NCBI GenBank assembly: GCA_003116975.1
Contig: BGKB01000083.1
Span: 68,603 to 132,602, forward strand
Reading direction: 5' to 3'
DNA: 64,000 nt
Origin: Aurantiochytrium sp. KH105
Lineage: Eukaryota; Sar; Bigyra; Thraustochytrida; Thraustochytriidae
Both the position numbers and the translations under genes were made by a program. The notes below the pieces were generated by a model that was not told where the DNA came from, ran no database searches, and was given only the letters and a program-made list of their open reading frames with translations. Shown piece after piece: positions 1 to 11,400 of this stretch (the stretch's first letter is position 1; each line of letters starts with the position of its first letter).

Positions 1-3000
1 GATGACCTTGTGCCTGTGTCGCGAGTAGTGTCAGCCAAACCAGGATGCTTCCGCTGGATCAGCAACGATGAGCGCGTAGTAAGCATTACCCCCGAGACCG
101 ACGCACGATGCGCGCAAAAGCTCACGAGCGGGTCGGCCAAAATCGTCAGCCGCCACGACACTAGCAACGCAACCTCCACGGTAGTGACGGCCATTCAGGA
201 GGACGCCACGACGGGGGAAGAGCTCGAACTCAATATCGAGGTCTACATTGCACCCATTCGTGGCGTTCGAATCCTCACCACCGTTCGCCGTCTCAATCTC
301 TACGAGGCCGAGACGCTCGAAGTCCAGGCCTTTGACGAGGAGGAAAACGTCTTTTCCAGTCTGATGGGCCTTGCATTCCAGTGGACAGGAGTCCATGCAA
401 CAATGGCAGACCGCGAGGTTCCCTTGGTTATTTCCAGGCTTGCCAACTCGGATGTTTCGGTCACGGATGAGCTCCTTCAGGAGTCTTATGGGCGCTTTGG
501 ACATAAAATTGAGGTGCGCGGTAAGAAGACTGGCCCGGCACGCGTCACCGCCGAGCTCAGCCATGTTGGGGCCGGCGGTATCGCCTCCCGAATTCTTGAC
601 GAGGTCGTCATTGACGTCGTCGAAGCCATGGGAGTCTGCCCACCGGCGCCCATTCTCATTCCAAAAGCCTCAATCAGAGCCGTGGCGGCGCGCAAGGTCA
701 ATCGCTCCGCTTGGGGTATCATTGATGGCACGGGGAACGGCCACTATCAGTGGCGCATTGAAGACACCGAAGCCGTACGCGTGGTCGACCCCGAGGGTTA
801 CCTCGAAGCGATCGAGCCCGGCATCGGCCGCCTTCGCTTTGAGGAAAAGTCGTATCCCACAAACGGCCTCTCGGTACCTCTCCGCGTCGTTGACCCTGAC
901 ACAATTACACTGTGGTTCGCTCCCCTCCCGAAACGTGGCGGGAACCTCGCCGGGATCTCAACCAAGTTGAACACACTGCCAAAGTCGAATCCCTGCACGT
1001 GGATGGCCGCGAGCCGCTTTCCACTCGATGCAAGGCTTCCCAAGGCCCGCGAGTGGCGTGGTAGCGCTGGTTCCGCGCGAGGCTCGTCGCGCTGGCTCAT
1101 GGTTGTGGGTCGTCGGTACTACGTCATGGCAACACTTGGTTCAGCCATGCTCGCCGAGGACCAGGTCATCTTTGTGACGCCAGAAATGGACTTTTTCTTT
1201 TCAAAGGCAAAGTCCGCAGACAAAGCCGCCGAGGGTGGCCTCTCTTTTCTTCCTGCAGAAGAAATGGAGCACGATTTTGCTGGCAATGTTCGCCTCGTGG
1301 AGGCGACGCGCGCTGGGTTCATCGATCTTTCCGCCTCTTTCGCGGAAGCGAGCCTTGGCGTCGTGCAGAATGCTGTGCAAATCGTCGATCCTGTGCAATT
1401 GGAAAAGTACATTATCCGTCTTCCCATCGACATTGTGGCGGGCGCCATGCACTCGTACCGGATTCGGGCTCGTGGCGGCACGACGCAGTACATTTTCTCC
1501 TCTGCAGATAGTAATCCTGTAGTGGATGTCGATCGACAACAGGGCTCGCTCCTTGTGCGCCAGCAGCGCCCCACGAATCAATCGGTTGTGGTCCAGGATA
1601 TGCACGATGAAACCAACTACGCTGAGGCCTTTGTCGTTGTCTCCGAGCCCAAGCTGCTTCGCTTCCAGAGCTCGGAGATCTATGTGACCATTGGCGACAT
1701 TTTCCCCGTGCAGGCTATTCTGCAGGATGCAGAGGGCGTTTCCTTTGACAACTGCACCGGTCTCGAGAAGTCGCTCAAATGGGAGGTTCACGGCGCGGCA
1801 GTCTCGCGCACCGCGGAGACGGATCAGGCCACCATTTTTGGCATCGATGGCTCCGTGAATGCCTCCGTTTGCAGCGAGCGCATGTACAAGGCTGGTGCCG
1901 CGGGAACGGCGACCATTACGGCCCGTTACGGGGACGCGACGCGTGCGACACTGCGCGTTATTGTCCTCAACAAGATCTCAATTGAGTCTCCCAAGCCGAA
2001 CCTCGCGCTCGACGCGAAAAACCGGCCCGTGGCGCTCATCATGGTGCACGCGAGTGTTGACATGCGCGTTCTGGGAGGTAAGCTTGTCGACAGTGAAATG
2101 CAGGTGTTTTCGATGGAGAAAGACGCTGGCGCGCAGCATGGGCGTCGACAGGTTGACATTTCCAACAGTGACCGTCGCGAGGAAGATCACATCGGCATCC
2201 GTGAGCGTCGCGTGAAGCCAGGGACCCGTGAGTTCATCTTGACGTGCCGACGCGAGGGAGACTTTGAGATCGTTCTTGAGCGCACCGCTACTATGGTCCT
2301 GCTGTGCCGTCCCGCCGCTGGGGCGGCCATTACACTTATGCCTGAGATGGCCTACGATGGCGCGACTTGCGGAACGGGGCCAAACGGTGCCAATGTCGTG
2401 ACCGGCGTGGCGCTGCCATTGCGCATTGATGCTTTTGACGCAGAGAACCGCCGCTTTACGCACCTTCAGGGCTTCAAGAACGAGTGGTCGTTGCCGAAAT
2501 TTTCGTCCGCGGCTCAGTTCGAGACGCTGGGCGGTCGAACCTCCAACGACCCCATGCGCAACGTGCGCGTCGACGCAGGTTTTACCGGAAATGCCACTGT
2601 CAAGGGCGTGCTTACTTTCGACGATGGCGAAGAATCGCATCACCTCACGCTTGAGGCTCTCTTTGCGCTTGGAGTCTACGAAGATCTTGCTCTTGACCCT
2701 CCCAATGTGTGGCCCATTATCCCGGACCCCGAGGTCGAGTACCGCATGCGCGTCACGCATGGTCCCCAGCACGGTAATCTGGAATGCTCCGCGACATCAT
2801 CAAATGCAGACCTTGTGGTCGTCTCTGTGACCGGTCGCGACGTCGCGGTCCGGTACGCTGCGCACCGCGAGCCGCGGGACGCGGACGCCACGCTTTTGTG
2901 TCAGCTCAACTGCCTCATTGGCGCCAAGGGACTCCATGCGCCTCTTCAATTCCGACGTGTAGCAAAGGTCGCCCTTTCGGGCCCCAACAAGCTGCGCGAA

Positions 3001-5331
3001 GGCGCCAAGGCGACGCTGGTGATGCAGGCCTTTAGTCGCGACAACGGCCCGTTCTCTGCCGAGATGCATCGTGCTTTGCTCCCTGTGTTGGAGCCCGTTC
3101 CTGCAGACACCTTGTCACTCCCCTCGGCGTTGGACCAGGCGGTCTGTGCTCAAGCAGGCTCCGACCCGCGATCTTGTGCCGGCGAGTGGCGTGTGGACAT
3201 CACCGCTGTGAAAGCGGGCGAGGTCCTTTTGCGCGGAAGTACGCTGAATGGAGCGGTATCGGCAGACCACAAAATCCGCATCTACCAAGGGATCGAAATT
3301 ACCCCAGGCCCCGAAAAGGCTGTGGAACCGGGTGTCAAGTTTCGCCTCCGGCGCCGCTACGGTCCCTTTTTGGATCCCAGCGAGTGCCATTTCGAGGTTG
3401 GATCCCAGGACGCGTCTGTGGCGGAGATCTTGGACGAACCCCACGGCATCTTTTATGCCCGTTCGCAAGGTCATGCCGAGGTCTGCGTCTTGTGCCGCGA
3501 AGACGGTCACGTGATTGACAAGGCATGCGTCAGTGTGCGTGTCATGATTCTCAGTCAGATGGAGATTCAGCCGGCGCTTGTTCATATGATCGAGGGGGAT
3601 GAAATGCGTCTTCGCGGAATCTTTCCAGAGGTCAAGGAAGTCCCCATTGACTATGGGGTCATCCCTCGTGCATACTCGTGGTCTGTGGAAAACGCCACCG
3701 TTGCCGCCATTCAGGGCCCGGCGTCTTCGAACGAGTACTCGGTGTGGGTTTCGGGTCTTCGTCCGGGCAAAACGCGCATTACCTTGCGATCTTCGTCTCG
3801 CAAGGGCCATGGTGGTCTCGAGACGTCCGTCATTGTGATTGTGGAGCAAAAATTGCGCTTACTGACACCTGCCCAGGTGATCATGCCGCGGCAAGGCGCT
3901 CTGGAGATTCGCACGAGCGTCGATACCCTTATTGCCAAGACGGGCGGAATTCTCTCGTTCTTTGTGGGTGGCCGCGCATGCCACAGTCTCGCTACAGAGA
4001 GTAGCAACATTATTGACGTGGATGTCGACGGCGTCATTCGCTCCAAGGAGCGTCTCGGGGAGGCGCCTGTCATTGTTGAGTACCGGAGTGTGGGCTCCGC
4101 TGATGAGGATATCGTTCAGTTCGCGACTGTGCACGTTCTCGTTCGCGAAATCGCCTCGATTGGCGTGCGCCAGCTCTGGCCTGACCTCATCGTCCCGCTC
4201 GGTATGCCCCGCGAGGTCCATGCCTCTGTCTTTGACAAACAGGGAAGCCTGTTTACAGCACCGTTCAACACCATCAGGGTGGAGGCAGTGGCGGTGAATG
4301 ATGATGTCTTGGCAATTTCGGACGTGCAGGTCCCGCGCGAACCCGTTTCCTTTCACCGTCTCTCCCTGGAGGGCCTGCAGACGGGAACGTCCTCCGTGTA
4401 CCTCACCATCAAGGCACCTTTGCAGGAGCCTGTTCGCGAGGATTACGTGCGTGTAATGGTTATCCCTGGCGTCGATGGCGTCCGCTTTGTGCTTGATGAG
4501 GTCGCTCCTCGCGGCGCGCTTCGTTCGCTGCTTCTCGTTCCTGGACAGCCTCTCTTGGTCCCGGTGCAGACAATGCACCATCTTAATGCTTCGCAGTTGC
4601 TCTCATGCGAGGCGCAAATTGGCGGCCAGACTCTCAAGACCTCGTTGAAGGTTTACAACGACTCGAGCGCAGCTTGCCAGATTTTGGGTCCAGCCGATGC
4701 TCATGACGACAGCCAGGACAGAATCGTCTTGACACTTTCGGTTGGGGACCAGGTCATTAGCTCGCAGACAGTTCCGCTTCGTTTTGGATTCCGCCTCGTT
4801 CCCGCTGATGGAAATTCTGCCTCATCGCGGCAAACGACCATTGGAAAGGGTTACATGCGCTGGGAAGAGGAAGATGCGGTTGAGGTCAAGCTTGTGGGCG
4901 ATCATCTGGATCAGGTCACTGTTTCCAGTGAACGTCCTTCGCTCCTCACGGCCCATCACCACCCCCATGAAGCAAACCGGGTGCGCCTTGAGCGCCAGCG
5001 GAATGATACATGCGGTCAATCTGTGCATGTTGTCTTTGAAAGCACCATGACAGGTCAAGTCACCTCGCTCGTGATCTTCTTTGCTTGCGAAACCACTGCT
5101 TGGTGGTGGCCGCTGCCCCATGTTCTCGACCTGCTGCAGTGGCAACCGATCGTTATTAGCACGCTCGTCTGCCTTGTAGTATCATGTCTTTTGTGCGGAA
5201 GCGCCTCAGGCCCGCTCGGTGGAAGCCGTCGTGGACATCCGATTCGTTTCGCCGATGCAGACCATCCCCGCGACATTCCACAGACAAGCCGTGACCATGG
5301 TCTCGGCGCGCCACATCACTACCGTCGCTAG
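1..5331 (+). CDS. NUP210: Nuclear pore membrane glycoprotein 210 (gp210), 5'-partial
   Basis: The frame is open at base 1, so the N-terminus (signal peptide and first Ig-like domains) lies outside the window; about 1,776 residues are visible. Known NUP210 proteins have about 1,900 residues: a long lumenal chain of Ig-like/BID_2 beta-sandwich domains, one transmembrane helix and a short tail facing the pore. The same layout is seen here: beta-rich repeats with recurring V-x-V and G-x-A-x-I/V strands, no internal hydrophobic helix, then one helix near the end (about codons 1715-1740, around 5140-5220) and a basic tail of about 35 residues. The family call rests on architecture and length rather than a catalytic motif. 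The role is anchoring the pore ring in the nuclear membrane. The next gene is on the same strand about 1.2 kb downstream. Confidence 0.8.
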   Translation, partial: DDLVPVSRVVSAKPGCFRWISNDERVVSITPETDARCAQKLTSGSAKIVSRHDTSNATSTVVTAIQEDATTGEELELNIEVYIAPIRGVRILTTVRRLNLYEAETLEVQAFDEEENVFSSLMGLAFQWTGVHATMADREVPLVISRLANSDVSVTDELLQESYGRFGHKIEVRGKKTGPARVTAELSHVGAGGIASRILDEVVIDVVEAMGVCPPAPILIPKASIRAVAARKVNRSAWGIIDGTGNGHYQWRIEDTEAVRVVDPEGYLEAIEPGIGRLRFEEKSYPTNGLSVPLRVVDPDTITLWFAPLPKRGGNLAGISTKLNTLPKSNPCTWMAASRFPLDARLPKAREWRGSAGSARGSSRWLMVVGRRYYVMATLGSAMLAEDQVIFVTPEMDFFFSKAKSADKAAEGGLSFLPAEEMEHDFAGNVRLVEATRAGFIDLSASFAEASLGVVQNAVQIVDPVQLEKYIIRLPIDIVAGAMHSYRIRARGGTTQYIFSSADSNPVVDVDRQQGSLLVRQQRPTNQSVVVQDMHDETNYAEAFVVVSEPKLLRFQSSEIYVTIGDIFPVQAILQDAEGVSFDNCTGLEKSLKWEVHGAAVSRTAETDQATIFGIDGSVNASVCSERMYKAGAAGTATITARYGDATRATLRVIVLNKISIESPKPNLALDAKNRPVALIMVHASVDMRVLGGKLVDSEMQVFSMEKDAGAQHGRRQVDISNSDRREEDHIGIRERRVKPGTREFILTCRREGDFEIVLERTATMVLLCRPAAGAAITLMPEMAYDGATCGTGPNGANVVTGVALPLRIDAFDAENRRFTHLQGFKNEWSLPKFSSAAQFETLGGRTSNDPMRNVRVDAGFTGNATVKGVLTFDDGEESHHLTLEALFALGVYEDLALDPPNVWPIIPDPEVEYRMRVTHGPQHGNLECSATSSNADLVVVSVTGRDVAVRYAAHREPRDADATLLCQLNCLIGAKGLHAPLQFRRVAKVALSGPNKLREGAKATLVMQAFSRDNGPFSAEMHRALLPVLEPVPADTLSLPSALDQAVCAQAGSDPRSCAGEWRVDITAVKAGEVLLRGSTLNGAVSADHKIRIYQGIEITPGPEKAVEPGVKFRLRRRYGPFLDPSECHFEVGSQDASVAEILDEPHGIFYARSQGHAEVCVLCREDGHVIDKACVSVRVMILSQMEIQPALVHMIEGDEMRLRGIFPEVKEVPIDYGVIPRAYSWSVENATVAAIQGPASSNEYSVWVSGLRPGKTRITLRSSSRKGHGGLETSVIVIVEQKLRLLTPAQVIMPRQGALEIRTSVDTLIAKTGGILSFFVGGRACHSLATESSNIIDVDVDGVIRSKERLGEAPVIVEYRSVGSADEDIVQFATVHVLVREIASIGVRQLWPDLIVPLGMPREVHASVFDKQGSLFTAPFNTIRVEAVAVNDDVLAISDVQVPREPVSFHRLSLEGLQTGTSSVYLTIKAPLQEPVREDYVRVMVIPGVDGVRFVLDEVAPRGALRSLLLVPGQPLLVPVQTMHHLNASQLLSCEAQIGGQTLKTSLKVYNDSSAACQILGPADAHDDSQDRIVLTLSVGDQVISSQTVPLRFGFRLVPADGNSASSRQTTIGKGYMRWEEEDAVEVKLVGDHLDQVTVSSERPSLLTAHHHPHEANRVRLERQRNDTCGQSVHVVFESTMTGQVTSLVIFFACETTAWWWPLPHVLDLLQWQPIVISTLVCLVVSCLLCGSASGPLGGSRRGHPIRFADADHPRDIPQTSRDHGLGAPHHYRR

Positions 5332-5799
5332 ATAGAAAGACAGCTATACCTACTACGTAAAAGCAGAAACAACCTTGAGGCTCCTTGGCTGCTCATCACA
5401 TGTCAGAACCTCCAAAGATGAGGTTATGCTAGCACCCAGCATCTGGCACTGCATGTTCAGAGTACTATACCTAGCAAGAAAAAGTCTCTATGTTGCAATG
5501 CACCACCCGTCATTCGAAGCTTAAGTTGCGATGATCGAGCAAGCAGATGGCTGCGTTCGACAAAGCATTTAGCATGGTGCTTGCTGTGCTCGGAGAGCAA
5601 TGTCTTGGGAAAACGCCTTTGTCTTCACAACGCACTCATCGCAAGGCCCTCTCGCGCGACCAACAAATGTCTGGCTATTGCAAGTAAAACAAACGCTCAA
5701 TCGCTCACAGACATTCTACGTATACAACTGGCAAGGACACACTTGCCTCCTGTGAAGGATCGACCAGATGCGATGAGACGTGGCATTGTACGTCCACGT

Positions 5800-6095
5800 G
5801 CTATTTGCCTTTTTTATCCAAAGCGGTTTTCCAAGGTGCCGTACGCATGGAGATCGAGACGGCGCTACAAGAGGAGAAGCCCATTCTGCTCGTACACGAA
5901 GGCGACTCAGCTCGCACGGCTTTGCCAACTTTTCCGCATACATTGAGGCTGCTCCGGCCTCGGCCAAGCACCTCTTTCTGGAGATTTAGTTCATGCCTTT
6001 TTAGCGTCGTCTGTATTCGGCCAAGGGGCTTTTACGAAGAGCTCATTTTGTGGATTAAGAATGCGCGGTCCGTACAATACCCAAAGAGGAAATGA
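5800..6095 (+). pseudogene. Possible remnant of a TIR-like domain gene
   Basis: A short stretch reads like the end of a signalling domain of TIR type: a helix rich in Glu and Arg (RMEIETALQEEKPILLVHEG), then a segment resembling ANFSAYIEAAPASAKHLF, then RPRGFYEELILWI. The order (helix, 'LVHE' strand, 'F-E-L-I' helix) is like proteins common in protists, but the pieces do not lie in one continuous frame. I read it as a decayed fragment. The family assignment is from memory of the pattern and could be wrong. Confidence 0.25.
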
Positions 6096-6468
6096 TGTTG
6101 AATTTTGTTGTTGTTTCTGCTGTGCTTGCTGATTTGCGTTTTGGTCTTCGAATCAAAAAATTATCAAGCAAGCTAGACGGCGATGGTCAACGGTGTGTAG
6201 AACTTGTTGTTCTCTTGTTTTGCTCAGTATGATGCGTTTACAAGAATCGGCAGCTCATCTTTGCAGCTGGCCACTCTCCGCGTTCCACTTACCACATCCA
6301 CGTATTGCTGCTCACGGCCCGCATGGTGTCGTGCCGACCTTTTCGTCCTGTGAAATTTTCCATCTTCCTCTCCCAAGTTGCGGGCCAAGACGAGTCGCTT
6401 TTATGACTGCAAAGAGCGAGAACTCCAACGCGGCAGTGTCGGCAGCACTTGTCGGCAATAAACATCGC

Positions 6469-6470
<2 letters not shown>

Positions 6471-6503
<33 letters not shown>
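6471..6503 (+). repeat. (CAG)11 microsatellite in sulfotransferase 5' leader
   Basis: Eleven perfect CAG units, with a second imperfect CAG/CGG cluster near 6531-6544. It lies 5' of the chosen ATG at 6572. It would encode poly-Ala only if translation began upstream, where no in-frame ATG is present (only a TTG). Confidence 0.9.
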
Positions 6504-6505
<2 letters not shown>

Positions 6506-6571
6506 GTCATCACTAGGTATCGCAGCAGCGGCGGCAGCAGCAGACCCGGTAGATACGTAGGTGTTTCAATC

Positions 6572-8095
6572 ATGTCAGCCTGGAGACTCCCTCTCCCACG
6601 GGCAAAGCACCTTGCGTGGCCAGAGGAGGACGCCGTCGGGCCAGACGAGACTGTGCTTGTGGCCGCTGCGCAAGAGGACCTCGATGAGGTTAAGTGTGCG
6701 CTGCAAAGGGCTGCACCAAAGACGCGCGCACATCGATTTCATGGATTCCTGGCCGAGGCTCCAGCCGGCGCAAGCTACATCGTGGTGCTTCGCGACATGA
6801 CGGCAGACAGCGCGAACGAAGAGCAAATGCGGAGACTTGTAGAGGCCTGGGCCGTGCGACATCACCCTGATGTTCTTGTTGTCGTCCATGGAGCGCACGA
6901 ACAGAGCGACCTCGAGGCACTCATCACATTGCATCTGAGTTCTCAGACCAGCTCCATCGGCAGCGAAGACAATGCTGCGCAAACCTCTTCTATACCAGAG
7001 CTTGAGCTACCCGCTTCGTCCGAGGCGAGTAAAGCTGATGCTAAGTCTGCCTTGCCTCACTCTGCTCTGTTTGCAGAGGTCGAATCCGTTGGCTTTGGTG
7101 GCGTTGCGACGGTCATCGCAGAAGCGAATCGGTGGAAACTCAAGCATGGACGATGCTGGAAATTGCCGATTGCACGCATCGACCCACCATTCATGGCTGC
7201 AACCATGTCACCTGAAAGTTGTGAGAGAGCTCGATGCTTTGTACCGCGGCCCTCGGATATCATAATTGCCACGGCTCCCAAGTCCGGGACGACCATGCTG
7301 CAATGGATTTGCCACCTTTTGCGCACTGATGGCGGCAGGACGTCCGGCGCACTGGAGTATGCTGACATCTACCAGCCCAGCCCCTGGATCGAACTCTCCT
7401 ACGATATGGGCCTTGACCCGTACGAGGCGCCGCATTTCCCGCGAAACTACAAATCACATGTGCGCCTCGGGTCCGTCCAGCCAGGATGCAAGTACATTGT
7501 CACCGTGCGCGACCCCGCTCGCATTGTCATTTCCTACTACAATTTTCTCTCGGAAAAGGGTGTTCCCGAGGTCTGCTCCCAGACTCTTTCAGAATTTCTG
7601 CGCTCGCCCGATATTGCAGATGGTCAGATGTTTGGCGCGTCCATCTGGGAGTATTATCAAGAGTACTATGCATGTCGAGACGATCCTTCGGTGCTCTGCC
7701 TCGTTTTTGAAGACTTTCTCACAGATCCAAAGATGCAAATTCAGGCAATTGCAGACTTTATGGAAATTGGCGATGCCTCCGAAGATCTTGTGGACCGCGT
7801 AGTCGCGGCCAGTACAAAGGAGGCCATGAAGGAACATGCGTCTAAATTTGACGAGAGCTGGGCCTCTGAAGAGATTAGACGACTCGGTCGCGCGCGCCAG
7901 GCCGTCCACTTTGAGGTTTCCTCTCGCGTCGTCACCAAGACGCACAGTGACACTTTTGAAGAGGCCGACTTGGCTCTTTTGCGTGAGAAGTGGGACTCAA
8001 TCATCGCCAAACCGCTCGGATTCGCAACGTACGAGCAATTTGCGCAGGAAATTAGGAAATCTGTGCACGCCAGGTTGTCGCGCACGTCTTCATGA
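6572..8095 (+). CDS. Cytosolic-type sulfotransferase family protein
   Basis: 507 residues from the first ATG. The C-terminal half is a Sulfotransfer_1 domain. A 5'-phosphosulfate loop, APKSGTTMLQW, lies at about residues 235-245 with the family Lys at 237. A 3'-phosphate segment follows (KYIVTVRDPARIVISYYNF), and the helix ASIWEYYQEYY is typical of sulfotransferases. Such enzymes move sulfate from PAPS to hydroxyl or amino groups. The first 190 residues are not part of the domain and I do not recognise them; they contain VVLRDMTADSA and VVVHGAHEQSD, which look like a small alpha/beta fold. No signal peptide or membrane helix is seen, so the protein is probably cytosolic. The acceptor cannot be predicted. 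Confidence 0.85.
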   Translation: MSAWRLPLPRAKHLAWPEEDAVGPDETVLVAAAQEDLDEVKCALQRAAPKTRAHRFHGFLAEAPAGASYIVVLRDMTADSANEEQMRRLVEAWAVRHHPDVLVVVHGAHEQSDLEALITLHLSSQTSSIGSEDNAAQTSSIPELELPASSEASKADAKSALPHSALFAEVESVGFGGVATVIAEANRWKLKHGRCWKLPIARIDPPFMAATMSPESCERARCFVPRPSDIIIATAPKSGTTMLQWICHLLRTDGGRTSGALEYADIYQPSPWIELSYDMGLDPYEAPHFPRNYKSHVRLGSVQPGCKYIVTVRDPARIVISYYNFLSEKGVPEVCSQTLSEFLRSPDIADGQMFGASIWEYYQEYYACRDDPSVLCLVFEDFLTDPKMQIQAIADFMEIGDASEDLVDRVVAASTKEAMKEHASKFDESWASEEIRRLGRARQAVHFEVSSRVVTKTHSDTFEEADLALLREKWDSIIAKPLGFATYEQFAQEIRKSVHARLSRTSS

Positions 8096-8409
8096 GCAAG
8101 TGTCTCGCTTACTAGGCTAGCTGCTGTTGCTGTTTGACATGTGGAGACTTGGGAGCGCGATGAGCTTGACCTCAAATGAAATGCGGAAGAATGCGGCGAG
8201 CTTCTCTTACGTCTTGTCGTCTAAAGAAAAATCTTCAAGAATAGGTCCTTCAAAAGAAAGAGAAGTAATCCTTACTACCTATTCGCTCTCGACTTCCTGG
8301 CAGACCATTGTCGAAAACGTAATCCTTCCCTTTTCACCTTCCCTTTTCTCATACAAGCGAGCCATGGTAATTTTTGGTGATAAAAGCGAGATCGCAAGGC
8401 AATTCTTAG
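8096..8409. other. Convergent 3' intergenic region
   Basis: These 314 bases separate the stops of two converging genes. The stretch is AT-richer than the coding DNA, and no gene or repeat is visible. Confidence 0.5.
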
Positions 8410-11400
8410 TTATTCTTGCTTTGCCTGTGCTAGCTGCGCCTCAAGAGAGCGTACGCGCTCCTCGAGACGCTTGATGCTCTCTACAAGTAGCGGGACCATA
8501 CGTGAATACTGTACAGCTAGAGTATCGTCGCCAATGACAACCTCTGGCACAACTTCAGCGACTTCCTGTGCCAAGAAACCGAGTTCGCGTCGCGAAGAAT
8601 GAGAGGCCTTGGCATGGTACGAGATTCCCCTCAGCTTCCGCACCTTTTTAAGCGCGAGATCCCCATCGATGCTTTGAATATCTTCCTTGAGACGCGCGTC
8701 CGAGGCCTCTGCGATGCCCCCTGAGACGTGCATGCCGCCCATGCCAACATGAAGCTCTGTAATTCCATGCAGGGCACCAACATCAATCGTGACATTCCTC
8801 AAGTGATGTCCATTCATGTCAATTGGACCGGACATATTCATGGCGCCGACGCACTGGGTCTGCACGCACGAGTTTGAAGCGTCATGCTCCGCGGGTACGA
8901 GCACCAGCGCCGAGGATGCAGCTAGCGTTCCATTCGGCGTTGCTACAGTCACGCGAAAAGGTGTCCCTGCGCTCGCGTCATTGTGGGCGCTATTCGTGCC
9001 CTTGTCAGACGAGGAAGCGTCCATGTACGCCAGATTTTCCGCACGGAAACTTCCTGCTGCAAACTCAATATCAGGACCGACATGAATGTCTGCTTCCGCC
9101 GTGAGCGACCGCACACCTGTGAGACTTGCTCCAGAGACAGCAGGAGCATTTGGAGTGGACCATTTCTCGCCATCGTGCACAAAGAGCGACATGACACCGG
9201 GAGCCAACGTAAATGTAACGGACGATGCCGTTTTTGCTTGTGCCGCGGCCTGCTCCGACACAACTTTCAAGTCGCCTTCATCAATGGCATTCTGCACCAA
9301 GAGCCACTCGCCGCTTTTTGCTTCAAGAGGTAAATGCATGACAGAGCCTTTTCCTTGGACGCGAACAAATGAGGAAAGCAAAGAATCCTGAGCTTCGGCG
9401 GTAGATGCCGCGTCAATTGTCTGGGCAGTCGTCACAAATTTGCCATCGAAAACGACATCTGAAAAAGCATGTACAGAGACGTTGAGAAACGCGTGACGAT
9501 CCGAAATCTTGATTGCGGACTCACCAATGTGCAAAGCGCCGTCGCGCTCATTTGCCCAAAGACCCAGCGAGCTATTGGCGAGACGAAGAGCGCGTAAGCC
9601 CCGAAGTTCGCTCTGCACGAGGCTGACGCCTTGTACAGGCCATTCTGCATGCGTTACATTTACAGTCGAAATGGTAATTTCTTGATCTGAATTCTCAACC
9701 TTGCTGCGCAAAGACATTGCGCCCGAGTCAAGAGAGAAGCGCGTGTGAGACTGACGATCTACAAGCTCCACATTTTTCTCGAGTCCAAGCTCTCCGGAAT
9801 GCGAACGGAACCGAAGCCCCTGATGCGAGTCGAAAACGGTCGTACCTGCGTCACTTGTCGGGTCTTCGCTGGGGTATATTGTGAGCAAGTCTCCAACTTG
9901 CAAAGCAGTTTCGTTCCACTCGACAGCATTTTCGCCAAGCATCATTCGGCCAGAGAGAATAGAAGCGGTGCCTGAAACATTGAGAGACCCCTCCATCTGG
10001 GCAGCGCCTTGCACCGTGGTCGAGCCTGCGACATGGAGGGTTTCGAGTGAAGCAAATGCGTCGACACTGAGGTTCCCGTGAACAAGAGCATCTTGGCCAA
10101 TAGAGATATTCCCATGAACTGTCATTTCGCCATGCGTATGCACGTCTCGTGCCACAGCAAGCGAAGCATTGGCACGAATATCGTGGAAAAATTCTGTTGC
10201 GCCATCGACATCGAGGCGCAGCAACTTATCCACATGCAGCCCACCATGGAGCTCGAGCTCGTCGAGCACGACGACCTTGCCTTGAATCTCGAGGCTTGTA
10301 CTTTCTTGGCTGTCATCCTCCGAAAGGATCACGGCATTGATGGCCGCTGTGCCATCCGTGCCAAAGACGATACCATCGCCGACAGAGATGGACCGCTCCA
10401 CGCCAAGTCCTCCCTGAAGCACCAGCGCGCCTGTTTCAGTGGAGGTAGACTCTGTGGGGCTGGTGATGACAACGTTGCCAGCCAGACTTACATCGGACCC
10501 CACGGCCATAGTGCCGGGGACATTGAGCGAAGAGGTCTTGCCCAGGACCACATCGCCCTCGATACCAACCATGTCTCCAAATATTGCAGCTCCTGAGACA
10601 GCCATGGAGCCCTGCACGGCTGCGGCTTGTTGCTTTGCATCGAAAGACACAAAGGCACTCCCATCTTGCGCGGCAATCTCGAGCGAGGAAGTGGCGCTAC
10701 CTTTCTTTGGGGAAATGCGCAAGCTGCCCTGCAGGGCAACACTGCCGGACTCTGCTGCAACATTGAGCGTATCTGCACCGAGTACGACATCACCGGCAAC
10801 GCGGAGACCGCCTTCGCCGGCCGAGACTGTGCCTTGAACATCAAGATCACCGCCCAGCGCAGCATTTCCCCCAACACTCAAACGGCCCAAGGTTTCAAGA
10901 GCCGTCGATGCTCGCAGAGTTCCGCGCGTGACGATATCCCCAGCTTCCAGACGAAGTCCACCTTGTTCAAGTGTCACTGAGCCCACGCCTCCCATTTTTA
11001 AGTTTCCAGAGGCGAGCACGACATCGCCATTGAGCACAGAAAGTCCTTGGTGCAGCTTTGCTTCTCCGAGGACTTCTTGCTTGCCGCTAATATGGACGGA
11101 CCCCCCTTTAGCAATGTCGATAGAGCCCCCATTCAGCTGAAGGTGCCCGTTTTGGCCGAGCGTAAGGTTGACATTGTCGGCAAGGTCCATTGCACTCTCG
11201 TGTAGTGTAAGTTTGGTGATGGCCTTGATACGAGCCTCGAGGCGCCCCGAGACCTGATTCGCCTGCACAGGGCCATGAACGAGGGCAGCGATTGACGCCA
11301 ATGTGGACCAGTTCGCTCCATCGTAGGCTTCAAAGGCCATTTCTCCAGCAGCATCATCCTTGAGAGCGATTTGTGGAACGTGAGGTGAGGTACCGCGCGC

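Larger units (their letters stand above)
5332..6571. other. Intergenic region between NUP210 and the sulfotransferase
   Basis: This 1.2 kb region is less GC-rich than its neighbours and holds no convincing intact gene. It contains the possible gene remnant at 5800-6095 and the CAG tract at 6471-6503. The last part is presumably promoter and 5' leader of the sulfotransferase. Confidence 0.5.

Noticed and set aside
1978-4581. Long minus-strand frames opposite NUP210
   Set aside because: They overlap a clear conserved gene in antisense and show no domain or hydrophobic pattern of their own.
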